NCBI GenBank assembly: GCA_016713645.1
Contig: JADJOU010000015.1
Location: 1-64,000, forward strand
Source: Bacteroidota bacterium
GTDB taxonomy: Bacteria; Bacteroidota; Bacteroidia; Chitinophagales; JADJOU01
DNA length: 64,000 bases
Direction of reading: 5' to 3'
Position numbers and translations under genes: made by a program. The notes under the pieces are model-generated. The model did no database searches. It saw nothing but the letters and a program-made list of their open reading frames with translations, and was not told the DNA's origin. This document shows, piece after piece, positions 21,186-30,386 of this stretch. Position 1 is the stretch's first letter. Every line of letters starts with the position of its first letter.

Positions 21186-21695
21186 TTACAAATCTAGCAA
21201 ACCTATGGGCAGGTCGAATACAATTTTCTCTTTTTCATCATCGATGGATACGATAAATTCATCGACCAAGGGAATATAAATTTCTTTTTCGTGGTGCTTG
21301 ATCAAGGCTAATTGGTGCGCGGAATTGTGGTGAATTTCCAATACATTTCCGATAAACTCCTTGTCTTGATATGCGTGGAAACCAATGATGAATTCAAAGT
21401 CTTCATCGATTTCTTCAAAATATTTGCTGAAATCTTTTTCTTTGATATAGAGCTCCTTGTTCACCAGTGGATGCGCGAGTTCTTTGGATTTATGGTCCTC
21501 AAAAACAATATAGGAATGGTCGCCCAGTGTCTCTAAATGGTCGATGAAATAGGGGATATAGTTTTCCTTTTCCTTTAAATAGATCACTTTAAAAGAAGTA
21601 TTGAGCACTTCCACTTCCCAATAGACATTCAGCGCCCCCGCCAATGCGTGGGTCTTCCCGATTTTACCTACATAAGTGTATTGATCTATTGCCAT
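21186..21695 (-). CDS. rimM: ribosome maturation factor RimM
   Basis: The 169-residue protein has the RimM layout: an N-terminal beta-barrel beginning YTYVGKIGKTHALAGALNV (about 6-24) and a C-terminal PRC-barrel with IGFHAYQDKEFIGNVLEI and the closing IYIPLVDEFIVSID strand. RimM binds the S19 side of the 30S subunit during assembly. It is two bases from trmD and downstream of rpsP, so the three probably form one transcription unit, possibly modulated by the hairpin at 21703-21738. Sequence looks intact. Confidence 0.9.
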   Translation of the reverse strand: MAIDQYTYVGKIGKTHALAGALNVYWEVEVLNTSFKVIYLKEKENYIPYFIDHLETLGDHSYIVFEDHKSKELAHPLVNKELYIKEKDFSKYFEEIDEDFEFIIGFHAYQDKEFIGNVLEIHHNSAHQLALIKHHEKEIYIPLVDEFIVSIDDEKEKIVFDLPIGLLDL

Positions 21696-21702
21696 AGCTA
21701 AG

Positions 21703-21738
21703 ACAAAAATAGGCGGGAAAAATTCCCACCTATTTTAC
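21703..21738 (-). terminator. terminator or attenuator between rpsP and rimM
   Basis: On the minus strand AAAATAGG-x-GGGAA pairs with TTCCC-x-CCTATTTT with a single internal mismatch, followed by a short T run. It lies in the rpsP-rimM gap, so it may cut rpsP-only transcripts from rpsP-rimM-trmD transcripts. Confidence 0.7.
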
Positions 21739-21761
21739 TATAATTTCTATTTGAATTAAAA

Positions 21762-22328
21762 TTATTCTGCTGCTGGAGTTTCCTCTGCTGCTGGAGCTTC
21801 TTCAACTGCTGGAGTCTCTTCAACGATTGGAGCCTCTTCTGTTGCAACTACTTCTTCTTCAACTGGAGCTGGTTATTCTGCTTTTACTTTTGCAGCCAAA
21901 CGCTCTTCGCGCTTCTTAGCTTCTGCAGCAACTCTAGCTGATCTCTTGTCATCAGATGCTTTAGAAATTGAACTTGTATGAGAATCAATCTTTGCATTTT
22001 TAGCTTCCATCCAAGCGTCAAATTTCTTATCTGCTTCTTCTTGGCTAAATGCACCTTTGCGAACCCCTCTTGAAAGGTGTTTTTTGTACATAACGCCTTT
22101 GTAGCTCAATATTTTTTCAACGGTATCAGTCGGCTCAGCGCCTTCCATTACCCATTTGAATGCTTTGTCAAAGTTGATATTGATAGTAGCTGGAACAGTC
22201 AATGGATTATAATCTCCAATTCTGTCGATGAACTTACCATCTCTTCTCGCACGGCTATCTGCCACTACGATGTGATAAAAAGGGCGCTTTCCGCGGCCGT
22301 GTCTTTGAAGTCTGATTTTTACTGCCAT
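21762..22328 (-). CDS. rpsP: 30S ribosomal protein bS16, with in-frame stop before its acidic tail
   Basis: The first 151 codons (22328-21873) encode bS16: MAVKIRLQRHGRGKRPFYHIVVADSR opens the fold and GKFIDRIGDYNP follows. A basic, Ala/Lys/Glu-rich extension then ends in KAE-stop (TAA at 21873-21875). The same frame stays open for a further 36 codons of clean Pro/Glu/Ala/Val sequence (PAPVEEEVV to EETPAAE, to 21762). bS16 of many Bacteroidota carries such an acidic tail, so the stop appears to interrupt it. I give the full extent. If the stop is real, the protein ends at 21873. A single substitution (GAA to TAA) would explain it. Confidence 0.9.
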
Positions 22329-22379
22329 AATCGTTAACTTGAAATGAATTAAAAGTTATTGTTTTTTTGTTTGAGGGGG

Positions 22380-22387
22380 CAAAGGTA
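22380..22387 (-). promoter_or_regulatory. -7 promoter element for rpsP
   Basis: On the minus strand TACCTTTG is an exact match to the Bacteroidota TAnnTTTG box, about 52 bases before the rpsP start. No convincing -33 TTG is present at the usual spacing. The rest of 22388-22859 is AT-rich and shows no gene. Confidence 0.45.
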
Positions 22388-22859
22388 TTAAAAATTATTT
22401 TCTAAAAAAGAAATAATTTGGAATTTAGAGAATATTTATTTATAATTTGTTGGTTAACAGTTCATTGAGCTTGGGGGTGTAAAATGAAATGATTTTTTTA
22501 ATGAGTTTTGTAAGTGCTTATCTATTTTGTTTTGATATAGCAATTTCACTATAAAATTGGTGAAAATCGATTGTATTAGATAATTTTACTTGAAAGGAGT
22601 TTTTATACATAACTTGAAATTTAAAATAAGAAATGCATTAAGGCTTTACTGGCAAAATCTTATTAATAGGATGTTGAATAATATATCATTTTAAATATAA
22701 ATTTCAACTATCTTGTATTCAATGCCATGAATTTAATATAGGCACTTATCCTTATGGCAATTATTCTGTACTCATAGAACTAGACAATCAGGTCAAAGCA
22801 TTTAAACATTTTATAAAAAATTAGAAAAATTAATATTATAATTTGAGAAATTCTATTTT

Positions 22860-24663
22860 ATGAAAACCACCATTTTATATCTTTTTATATTTATTCACTT
22901 ACTTGCATTCTCTCAGAATACAGTTCGCGATGGATTTGTAAGAGTTGATGAAGTTGGGAAAATTCCATTCATTCCGAATTATCCTGGAGCAAATTGTATT
23001 AATTTCGGAGATTATATTACTTACTTTTTTTACTATGACACCTGTATTCAAACTAAAAAGTATAAAAAAGTATTGGATGAAAGAGGATACAATATTATAA
23101 GGTCATTTATACGAGAAGAGAACCGTAAAATATTTACATACTATCCAAAATCAGGGAAAGAGTCATTGCTTTACGATTTCAATCTAGTGAAAGGAGATAC
23201 GATATATATAAAACAAGCTTTTACTGGTTATGGGTGGTTAAAATGTGATTCACTTTCTGATGATTCAATCATGAAGATTGTAAAGCGAGATACCATAGAA
23301 TTCTTATATGGTTCGATGCGCAAAGTCATTTATTTTAAGCCAAGAATTACTGCGGAAGAGACAAAATGGGTGGAGGGAATAGGTTCAATCAATTCTATAT
23401 TTTTTGACCCCGCAGGTATTTTAGCATTAAGTGTTTTTCCCTATTGCAATCTAAAAGACACACAAGATTTTGAAGGATTGCCATTAAATATGGATACATT
23501 CTGTGGTCAGGAAATTAGTCTTGTAAATGGTGATTTTAAATTTATTTCCAAACCACTTGGTTATTATTCGAATATTCCTTTATTATCTTATTTTACGCAT
23601 GAAAATCTTCCCCCCTTCTACCTTTCCCCTCGCTGTGATACACCGAGTATAGTCGATACGGTACAAGTGTCTAAATGTCATTGTTGTCAACCCTCTACCT
23701 ATCATCTGCCGAGAATCATCGCATCCAAAGATAAAGGGAATTGTCGTGATACGATACGATTTACAGTCGTATGGGATTATCCTCAAGCGGGAGTGGGCTA
23801 TAAATGGATATCGGATAGTATATTAATCATACAGCCCGATAGTATGACTACTATTCATAAAATTCAAATTCAATCTGTATCACCTGATACTGTATGCAAT
23901 CGAATATTTACCCTAGATTATTCTACTTTTTGCAGTCCCTGCAAAGACAGTATTTATAAGTCGATCTATATGCCACGAGTGCTTAATCTAAAGCCGAGAG
24001 ACACTTCTATTGTCCTAATCCTTATCAACTCAAGCCCAATATTGGTGGCAATGTGGGCATATTTTAAATATAGTGTTCAGAATCCATTAAAATATTATCT
24101 CGGCAATTGACCTATATTCGAAAGTATCTATTTACAATTCATATTGTTATGATTATATTTACGATACCGTACATCTATTCTGTGATACAGCCTGCAAATG
24201 GGAGCAGATACCATGTGTGACCTTATCAAGCGATAAAGATTTTGCATTTCTAAATGATACTATTCATTTCACACAAACATGTTTGAACAATTGTCTTCAA
24301 TACAATTATCAATGGGATAATGGCGATAGTGGATTTATCCCAACTTGGGATCGTTTTTCAAAACTAATTTTTTGGAATCAATCCAATATCAAAGATAGTC
24401 TTATAAAGAATGTGATTATAAAGAAGAAAAGTAGAATCACTAATCAAACTAATATTACAAGAATTCCTTTTCGTATATCAGATGAAAAGCTTTATATCGA
24501 CATTTTTATTGAAGAGAGTACGGAAGTTATTTTAACAGATATTATTGGTCGTGTTTTATATAGAGAAAAGGGGAAAAATTTAATAGAACTTTCAAAGTTT
24601 GAAAAGCAAATATTGATTCTAAAAGTAAATAAAGAAAATGCAAAGGCGGAGATATTTGCATGA
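22860..24663 (+). CDS. secreted T9SS cargo protein (frameshifted)
   Basis: The protein opens with a signal peptide (MKTTILYLFIFIHLLAFSQ). A beta-rich N-terminal region contains KWVEGIGSINSIFFDP (about 175-190), a motif seen in small Bacteroidota secreted proteins. Cys-rich segments follow (CHCCQPSTYHLP; FCSPCKDSIY). The C-terminal 60 residues resemble a degenerate type A sorting domain (FRISDEKLYIDIFIEE, DIIGRVLYREKGK). The first frame ends at 24110 and the second opens by 24110-24217. Reading across gives YSKVSIYNSYCYDYIYDTV in a shifted frame, so one or two indels lie between about 24010 and 24110. No enzymatic domain is recognised. Confidence 0.65.
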
Positions 24664-24715
24664 ATAGAAATTCAAAAGCGGAACAACGCCAAGCTTGCAC
24701 TAGAAATTTGAAAGT

Positions 24716-26770
24716 TTAATTCAATAGCATTTGGTTCAAATCGATTTCACTTAATATTGCCGTCCCATATTCCAGCGCCTTCTTCTCTTTACTGCTTCCA
24801 CTGCCCTTTTCCTTCATCACGAGGTAATTCGTTTTTTTAGATAGCGAATTGCCAATCAATCCTCCTAAATCTTCAATTTTTTTCTCCATGTCGATATTCC
24901 TAAATCCAGTGAATACAAAGGTCTTTCCCGATAGTGGTCCTTCTTTGTTTCCTGATTTTACATTGATGAGGTTTAATCCCAGCGCTTCTAATTCAGCCAA
25001 CATTTCCCTGTTTTTAGGGGATTGAAAGAAGTCGCAGAGGCTATTCGCCACTTTTTCACCGATATCTTCTAGAGCGATATATTGTTCCTTGGTATAATCA
25101 TAGAAATCGCGAATATGCGATACCTGAGATGCCAGCATCTTGGCCATCGTCGTGCCGACATGTTTAATACCTAGGCCAACCAATAGGCGCTGCAGGGCTT
25201 GTCCTTTCGAAGCCTCTATTCCCTCTCTTAAATTCTGAATGGATTTTTCCTTCCAACCTTCTTTCTTTGCGACTTCGTCAAAATTGATTTTGTAAATACT
25301 CGGAATATCAGTGATAATGCCGTGTTTGAGAAAGTCGATCACAATCTCTCTTCCCATGCCCTTGATGTCCATGGCATCTTTAGAGACAAAGTGAATCAGT
25401 CGCTCTTCTATCTGCGCTTGGCAATAGTAATTATTGCAGCGCCATGCCGATTCGCCTTCTACTCTATTTAATTCACTTGAGCAAATCGGACATGCCTTGG
25501 GGAATTCAATGATATTTGTATTGATTCGCTTGGTATAATCGACAGAGGCGATATAGGGAATGACATCTCCAGCGCGCTCCACAACTAGATAATCTCCCAT
25601 TTGAATGTCTTTCTCTTTGATGAAATCCTCATTGTGCAAGGATATGGAAGAGACCGTTACCCCAGCCAATCGAACGGGCTCGATCTTAGCTACGGGTGTG
25701 ATGACGCCTGTTCTGCCAACTTGGTAATCGACTTGAATAAGCTTAGATATTGCCTGTCGCGGTTTGAATTTATAGGCAATTGCCCAACGAGGATGATGCG
25801 AGGTAAACCCAATTTCTTGCTGCGTATGAAGGCTATTTACCTTAATAACCATTCCATCTATCTCAAAGTGATAGGCGTCGCGCTTCGCTTCCCATTCATT
25901 GCAAAAAATCGATGACCTCTTGTATTGACTGACAGACTTTTCGCTTCTTGTATTGGGTACTTTAAACCCCCATTGGCGAAGCGATGCAATATTCTCACTT
26001 TGCGAAATGAGCTTGGTTTCAAGGATATTCTTTCCCTCCATATCTTCACCAAATCCAATTTGATAAATGAAGGTGTCGAGATTGCGCTTCTTTACTTCCC
26101 CGCTGTCTTTGATGCGCAAGGAACCCGATGCGGTATTTCTCGGATTGTTGTATAGAGCCAATCCCTGTGATTCCCTTTCCTTATTGAGTTGAGCGAATAC
26201 CCCACTTTCTATAACGACTTCGCCGCGCAATTCGATTTTTTGAATGCCTTGTTTTGAAAATGGCACAGAGAGCGGAATGGAGCGAATCATCTTCGCATTG
26301 GAAGTGATATTGTCGCCTTCAACGCCATTTCCCCGAGTGGCTGCACGCACCAATTGATCGTTTTCGTATAATAGTGCAATAGAGGCACCATCGAATTTTG
26401 GTTCGACAAAATATTCGACATGAGCTAAGCCACTGAGTTTTTTGACCGATGTATCAAAGTCGATCAAGTCATTAGCATTATAAGAATTGTCGAGGGATAA
26501 CATGGGCACGGAGTGCGCTACGGTTTCAAAATCACTGGTCAGGACTTTTGCTAAGCGCTGACTAGGCGAATCTGTTGATATGAGTTCAGGAAACTGCGCT
26601 TCAATTTCCTTTAATTTTTTAAACAATAAATCATACTCATAGTCTGTCACCAATTGCTGTGAGTCGATATAGTAGTGCTTATCTAGTGTATTGATCAATT
26701 TGCGCAGCGCATCTAAATCATCTTTGCCTGCTGATTGAATAAGGGATTGAGCTTGCTCTGAATAAGTCAT
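24716..26770 (-). CDS. ligA: NAD-dependent DNA ligase LigA
   Basis: Full-length at 684 residues and intact. The adenylation domain carries EPKFDGAS with catalytic Lys125, and RGEVV and the KFKPRQ motif follow. The zinc finger has CPICSSE and later CNNYYC, then the helix-hairpin-helix region (LVGLGIKHVGTTMA) and a C-terminal BRCT domain (GKTFVFTGF to the end, about 605-684). LigA seals nicks between Okazaki fragments using NAD+. It is the last gene of the bamA-uppS-ligA run, 37 bases after uppS. Confidence 0.97.
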   Translation of the reverse strand: MTYSEQAQSLIQSAGKDDLDALRKLINTLDKHYYIDSQQLVTDYEYDLLFKKLKEIEAQFPELISTDSPSQRLAKVLTSDFETVAHSVPMLSLDNSYNANDLIDFDTSVKKLSGLAHVEYFVEPKFDGASIALLYENDQLVRAATRGNGVEGDNITSNAKMIRSIPLSVPFSKQGIQKIELRGEVVIESGVFAQLNKERESQGLALYNNPRNTASGSLRIKDSGEVKKRNLDTFIYQIGFGEDMEGKNILETKLISQSENIASLRQWGFKVPNTRSEKSVSQYKRSSIFCNEWEAKRDAYHFEIDGMVIKVNSLHTQQEIGFTSHHPRWAIAYKFKPRQAISKLIQVDYQVGRTGVITPVAKIEPVRLAGVTVSSISLHNEDFIKEKDIQMGDYLVVERAGDVIPYIASVDYTKRINTNIIEFPKACPICSSELNRVEGESAWRCNNYYCQAQIEERLIHFVSKDAMDIKGMGREIVIDFLKHGIITDIPSIYKINFDEVAKKEGWKEKSIQNLREGIEASKGQALQRLLVGLGIKHVGTTMAKMLASQVSHIRDFYDYTKEQYIALEDIGEKVANSLCDFFQSPKNREMLAELEALGLNLINVKSGNKEGPLSGKTFVFTGFRNIDMEKKIEDLGGLIGNSLSKKTNYLVMKEKGSGSSKEKKALEYGTAILSEIDLNQMLLN

Positions 26771-26807
26771 TAGCCAAAAATAGAAAAATCAAAAAATGAG
26801 GGAGGAT

Positions 26808-27551
26808 TTATTTCACTTGTTCACCTGTCTTGCCGAATCTTCGCTCTCGGCCTTGATAGTTGGCCACTGCTTCGTACATATCCTCTTTGACAAATTCTGG
26901 CCATAATTTTTCTGTGAAATAAAATTCTGAATAGGCCAATTGCCAGAGTAAAAAATTGCTGATTCTATATTCGCCACTCGTTCGAATCAAGAGCTCTGGG
27001 TCGGGAATAGCGCAGGTGTATAGGTGTTGAACCAAGGTTTTTTCTTCGATTTCGTCCGGTTGGATTTCGTTATTTTTAACCTTATGGGCAATCTTTTTAA
27101 TTGCTTGAAGAATCTCCGCTTTCCCGCTGTAATTGAGCGCCATCACCAAAGTCATTTCATGGTTATGTGCCGTCTTTTCCATCGCCTCTGTTATGGCATC
27201 GACACTGCGCTGAGGAATTCTTGATAAATCGCCGATAATGGCCAATTTTATACCGTTTTTGATCAAGCTCTCGAGTTCTTGATTCACCGCGAATATGAGC
27301 AATTCCATCAAAAAGTCAATCTCCTCCTGCGGTCTATTCCAATTCTCTGTAGAAAATGTATATAGCGTGAGGTATTTGACGCCCATTTCGCGACATGCCT
27401 TCGTGGCTTCTCTAACAGCGTTAACTCCTTCTTGGTGGCCTGCTGTGCGCTCATGGCCTTGTTGTTGTGCCCATCTTCCATTTCCATCCATGATGACGGC
27501 AATGTGTTGGGGGATTTTATTTTTCTGTGCTAATACCTGATCGAGCGTCAT
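26808..27551 (-). CDS. uppS: isoprenyl transferase (undecaprenyl diphosphate synthase)
   Basis: A 247-residue cis-prenyltransferase. HIAVIMDGNGRWAQ carries the catalytic Asp22. LTLYTFSTENWNRP and the late LLIRTSGEYRISNFLLWQLAYSE-type block (RTSGEYRISNF) with FTEKLWPEF are family signatures. It makes the C55 lipid carrier for peptidoglycan and O-antigen at the inner membrane face. The start codon is two bases from the bamA stop, so the two are probably translationally coupled. Confidence 0.96.
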   Translation of the reverse strand: MTLDQVLAQKNKIPQHIAVIMDGNGRWAQQQGHERTAGHQEGVNAVREATKACREMGVKYLTLYTFSTENWNRPQEEIDFLMELLIFAVNQELESLIKNGIKLAIIGDLSRIPQRSVDAITEAMEKTAHNHEMTLVMALNYSGKAEILQAIKKIAHKVKNNEIQPDEIEEKTLVQHLYTCAIPDPELLIRTSGEYRISNFLLWQLAYSEFYFTEKLWPEFVKEDMYEAVANYQGRERRFGKTGEQVK

Positions 27552-27553
27552 GA

Positions 27554-30211
27554 TTATTGTGGTTCAAAGCCTAGAATAAATCTGAATTTGCCATACTTGT
27601 CGAGGAAAGGTGAATTAGGACTAGTTCCTTGTACTGTTCTATCAAATCCAACGCCATAATCAAATCCGAGCAATCCAAACATCGGCAAGAAGAATCGAAC
27701 CCCTGCTCCGAATGAGCGCTTCAATTGGAAAGGATTGTAATCGCGAATATTCGAGAATGCATTTCCACCTTCGGCGAAAATCAATCCATAGATGGTTGCA
27801 CTTGGGTTGAGCGAGAAAGGATACCTCAATTCGAAGACGAATTTGTTAAATATCGTCGCACCACTCGGGTCTACACCTCCCATGATATCACTGGTCTCAT
27901 AGCCTCGCAATCCATAGATTTCACGGCCGTATTGACTGAAGTATTGAATACCGTCGCCACCTACTTCAAATCGCTCAAATGGAGAGACACCAATAGAAGA
28001 GTTATAAGCGCCAATCAAACCAAATTTGGCATTCGCCCTGAAAACTAAATTTCCAATAATAGGCGTGTACCAATCAAAGTTGAACTTCGTTTTATAGTAT
28101 TCTATAAATTTGAATTTATTGATTTGATCGCCTTCTGCAAAGTTTCTTCTACTTGAAAATAGTGCAGAATAGGGCAATGTAGCTTGTGTAATCCACTGTA
28201 TATTAGAACCCTTAGAAGGATATAATTGTGGACCTATCGGTCCCTCGAGTGAATTTCTTCCTATCGTCAATTTAGCATAAATATTGTTTGATGCCCCTGT
28301 ACTGTAATTAAATATACCCGCATAATTCGAAAGGAGGATGTTTTCATAAGTCACCCCAATAAACATGGTAAAATAATCATCAGGCACTTTTAATCTCATT
28401 CCAAATTCGGCTGAACCACTTGTTCTATAATAAGAGCCTATGATAGAATCCGATTGAACTGGGCTCATATTATTAAATCTAATCCTGCTAAATGATACTT
28501 GCAGGGAATTTGGCTTTTTACCGCCCAACCATGGCTCAGTAAAGGATACAGAATACATTTGTTTTCTAAATCCATTTGCCTGAACGCGGATATTTAAATT
28601 CTCTCCATCTCCTGAAGGCAATGGCGACCAAGCTTTTTTATTGAAGAAGTTCTTTACAGAGAAATTGGTGAAGTTCAAACCAACCGTTCCATAAAGCCCT
28701 GTTTGCGCACCTCCATATCCAAGTGATAATTCCAACTGATCGGATGGCTTCTCTGCGACCTTGATATCAATATCAACCGTTCCATTCTCTGGATTTGGTC
28801 GCGGATTGATTTGCAATTGTTGAGGATCAAAGTATCCTAAAGTGGATAATTCGCGCTGTGTTCTGATTAATTTTGATCGATCGAATTTGTCTCCTGGTCG
28901 AATCCTCAATTCCCTTCTCACCACTTTCTCATTCGTCTTGTCATTGCCACTGATATTGACATGGTTGATAGTCGCTTGAGGTCCTTCAAACAAGCGAATC
29001 TCTAAATCGATGCTGTCTTCATTCGCCAATAACTCATTTACTTCAGGATGGAAGAAAAGATAGCCATCGTCCATATACAGCGCAGATACATCATCGCCTG
29101 CCTGACTCATATTGAGTTTCTCCTCTAAGCGCTGTTGATTATAGACATCGCCTTTTTTAATACCTAAAATTTTTGTCAATAGTGTATCCGGGTATTTGGT
29201 ATTGCCTATCCAAGAAATATTCCTGAAATAGTACTTTCTTCCTTCATCTACGCGAATTTGAATGGCCAATTTTTTATGACCTGCGACATAAACGGTATCA
29301 GATACAATTTTAGCATCTCTATATCCTTTCGTATTGTAGAATGCAATTAAGCTATTTCTATCTTCTTCAAATTTCGCTCGATCGAATTTAGCGCCTTTAA
29401 AAATATTGGGGTTGAAATGCTCTGATGCGTATTCATAAAATCTCAAAAGTGAAATATTGCCCAACTTATAATAAAGGGAAGTACTCGTATCGCCTAAATT
29501 CTTCTTGAACTTGATAAATTCCCAAAAATCCATTTTGGCAATTTCTTTGGTGTTCTTCATCGATTTTTTCAATTGGCGCTTGCTCAGGTTTTCATTTCCT
29601 TCGAAACCAATTTGAAAGACTTTATACTTCGCACCTTTATTGATGTTGATGACGATTAAATTGCTGTTCGAGAGCAATGTATCTGGGAATTCCGTGATTT
29701 TTATGATTGGGTAATTATAGCCCTTCTCATTATAATAATTCTTAATGGTATTTTGGATGGACGATTTGAGCGAATTGGTCATAATGACCCCACTTCTCAA
29801 ATCCATTTTTTTGCGAATATCCTCAATTTCCCCATTTCGAATGCCCTTGATGGTGTAGCGCGATACGCGGGATTTTTCTTCTACCCGAATTCTCAAATAA
29901 ATTTTATTCTCTTCAAAACGAGAGGCATTGATTTCAACATGTCCGAATAGCTTTTGTCGCCATAAGTTTTTGATAGCCTTGGGAATATCTTCTCCAGGGA
30001 TTGTAATCGTCTGTCCGACCCTCAAACCGCTCAGAGAGATGAGTACCGCTTTATCTAGGTTCTTTGTTCCATCGACCTTGATTCCCGCAATTTCATATTG
30101 TTTTACTACTTCTCCTTGCGCAAGCACTGAGGCCGTTCTAAAAACAAACAATAATATAAATATGAATATATAGCGCAGTCTCAATCTGGTTGAATTTAAA
30201 ATAAGGGGCAA
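27554..30211 (-). CDS. bamA: outer membrane protein assembly factor BamA
   Basis: An 885-codon Omp85 protein. The signal peptide is YIFIFILLFVFRTASVLAQ. Five POTRA repeats follow (about 40-430; VDGTKNLDKAVLISLSGLRVG, VEEKSRVSRYTIKG and similar). The C-terminal beta-barrel carries the conserved VRGF-equivalent GLRGYETSD and ends GKFRFILGFEP. It inserts barrel proteins, presumably including the porin here, into the outer membrane. No ATG lies near the start: the frame can open at TTG 30211 or TTG 30184, and the second gives a more normal signal peptide. Transcribed with uppS and ligA. Confidence 0.95.
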   Translation of the reverse strand: MPLILNSTRLRLRYIFIFILLFVFRTASVLAQGEVVKQYEIAGIKVDGTKNLDKAVLISLSGLRVGQTITIPGEDIPKAIKNLWRQKLFGHVEINASRFEENKIYLRIRVEEKSRVSRYTIKGIRNGEIEDIRKKMDLRSGVIMTNSLKSSIQNTIKNYYNEKGYNYPIIKITEFPDTLLSNSNLIVININKGAKYKVFQIGFEGNENLSKRQLKKSMKNTKEIAKMDFWEFIKFKKNLGDTSTSLYYKLGNISLLRFYEYASEHFNPNIFKGAKFDRAKFEEDRNSLIAFYNTKGYRDAKIVSDTVYVAGHKKLAIQIRVDEGRKYYFRNISWIGNTKYPDTLLTKILGIKKGDVYNQQRLEEKLNMSQAGDDVSALYMDDGYLFFHPEVNELLANEDSIDLEIRLFEGPQATINHVNISGNDKTNEKVVRRELRIRPGDKFDRSKLIRTQRELSTLGYFDPQQLQINPRPNPENGTVDIDIKVAEKPSDQLELSLGYGGAQTGLYGTVGLNFTNFSVKNFFNKKAWSPLPSGDGENLNIRVQANGFRKQMYSVSFTEPWLGGKKPNSLQVSFSRIRFNNMSPVQSDSIIGSYYRTSGSAEFGMRLKVPDDYFTMFIGVTYENILLSNYAGIFNYSTGASNNIYAKLTIGRNSLEGPIGPQLYPSKGSNIQWITQATLPYSALFSSRRNFAEGDQINKFKFIEYYKTKFNFDWYTPIIGNLVFRANAKFGLIGAYNSSIGVSPFERFEVGGDGIQYFSQYGREIYGLRGYETSDIMGGVDPSGATIFNKFVFELRYPFSLNPSATIYGLIFAEGGNAFSNIRDYNPFQLKRSFGAGVRFFLPMFGLLGFDYGVGFDRTVQGTSPNSPFLDKYGKFRFILGFEPQ

Positions 30212-30386
30212 ATATGGTTTAAATTAAATAAATAAGACGTTAAAAAGTCTATATAACCAAGTAGGCGTGCAATGGGCAATTTACCTAAAAATTTAGAATA
30301 AAGTTAAAAAAAATAGTATATATTAAATTAAATGCATTAACTATTTGAGTAATTAATTGTATATCTTTAGCCCCTAATTTTTAAAC

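Noticed and set aside
22329..22859. Possible small gene in the 530-base gap.
   Set aside because: The stretch is AT-rich with no frame of coding character; only the rpsP -7 box is supported.
27725..30173. Plus-strand frames opposite bamA.
   Set aside because: They are shadows of an intact, well-identified gene.
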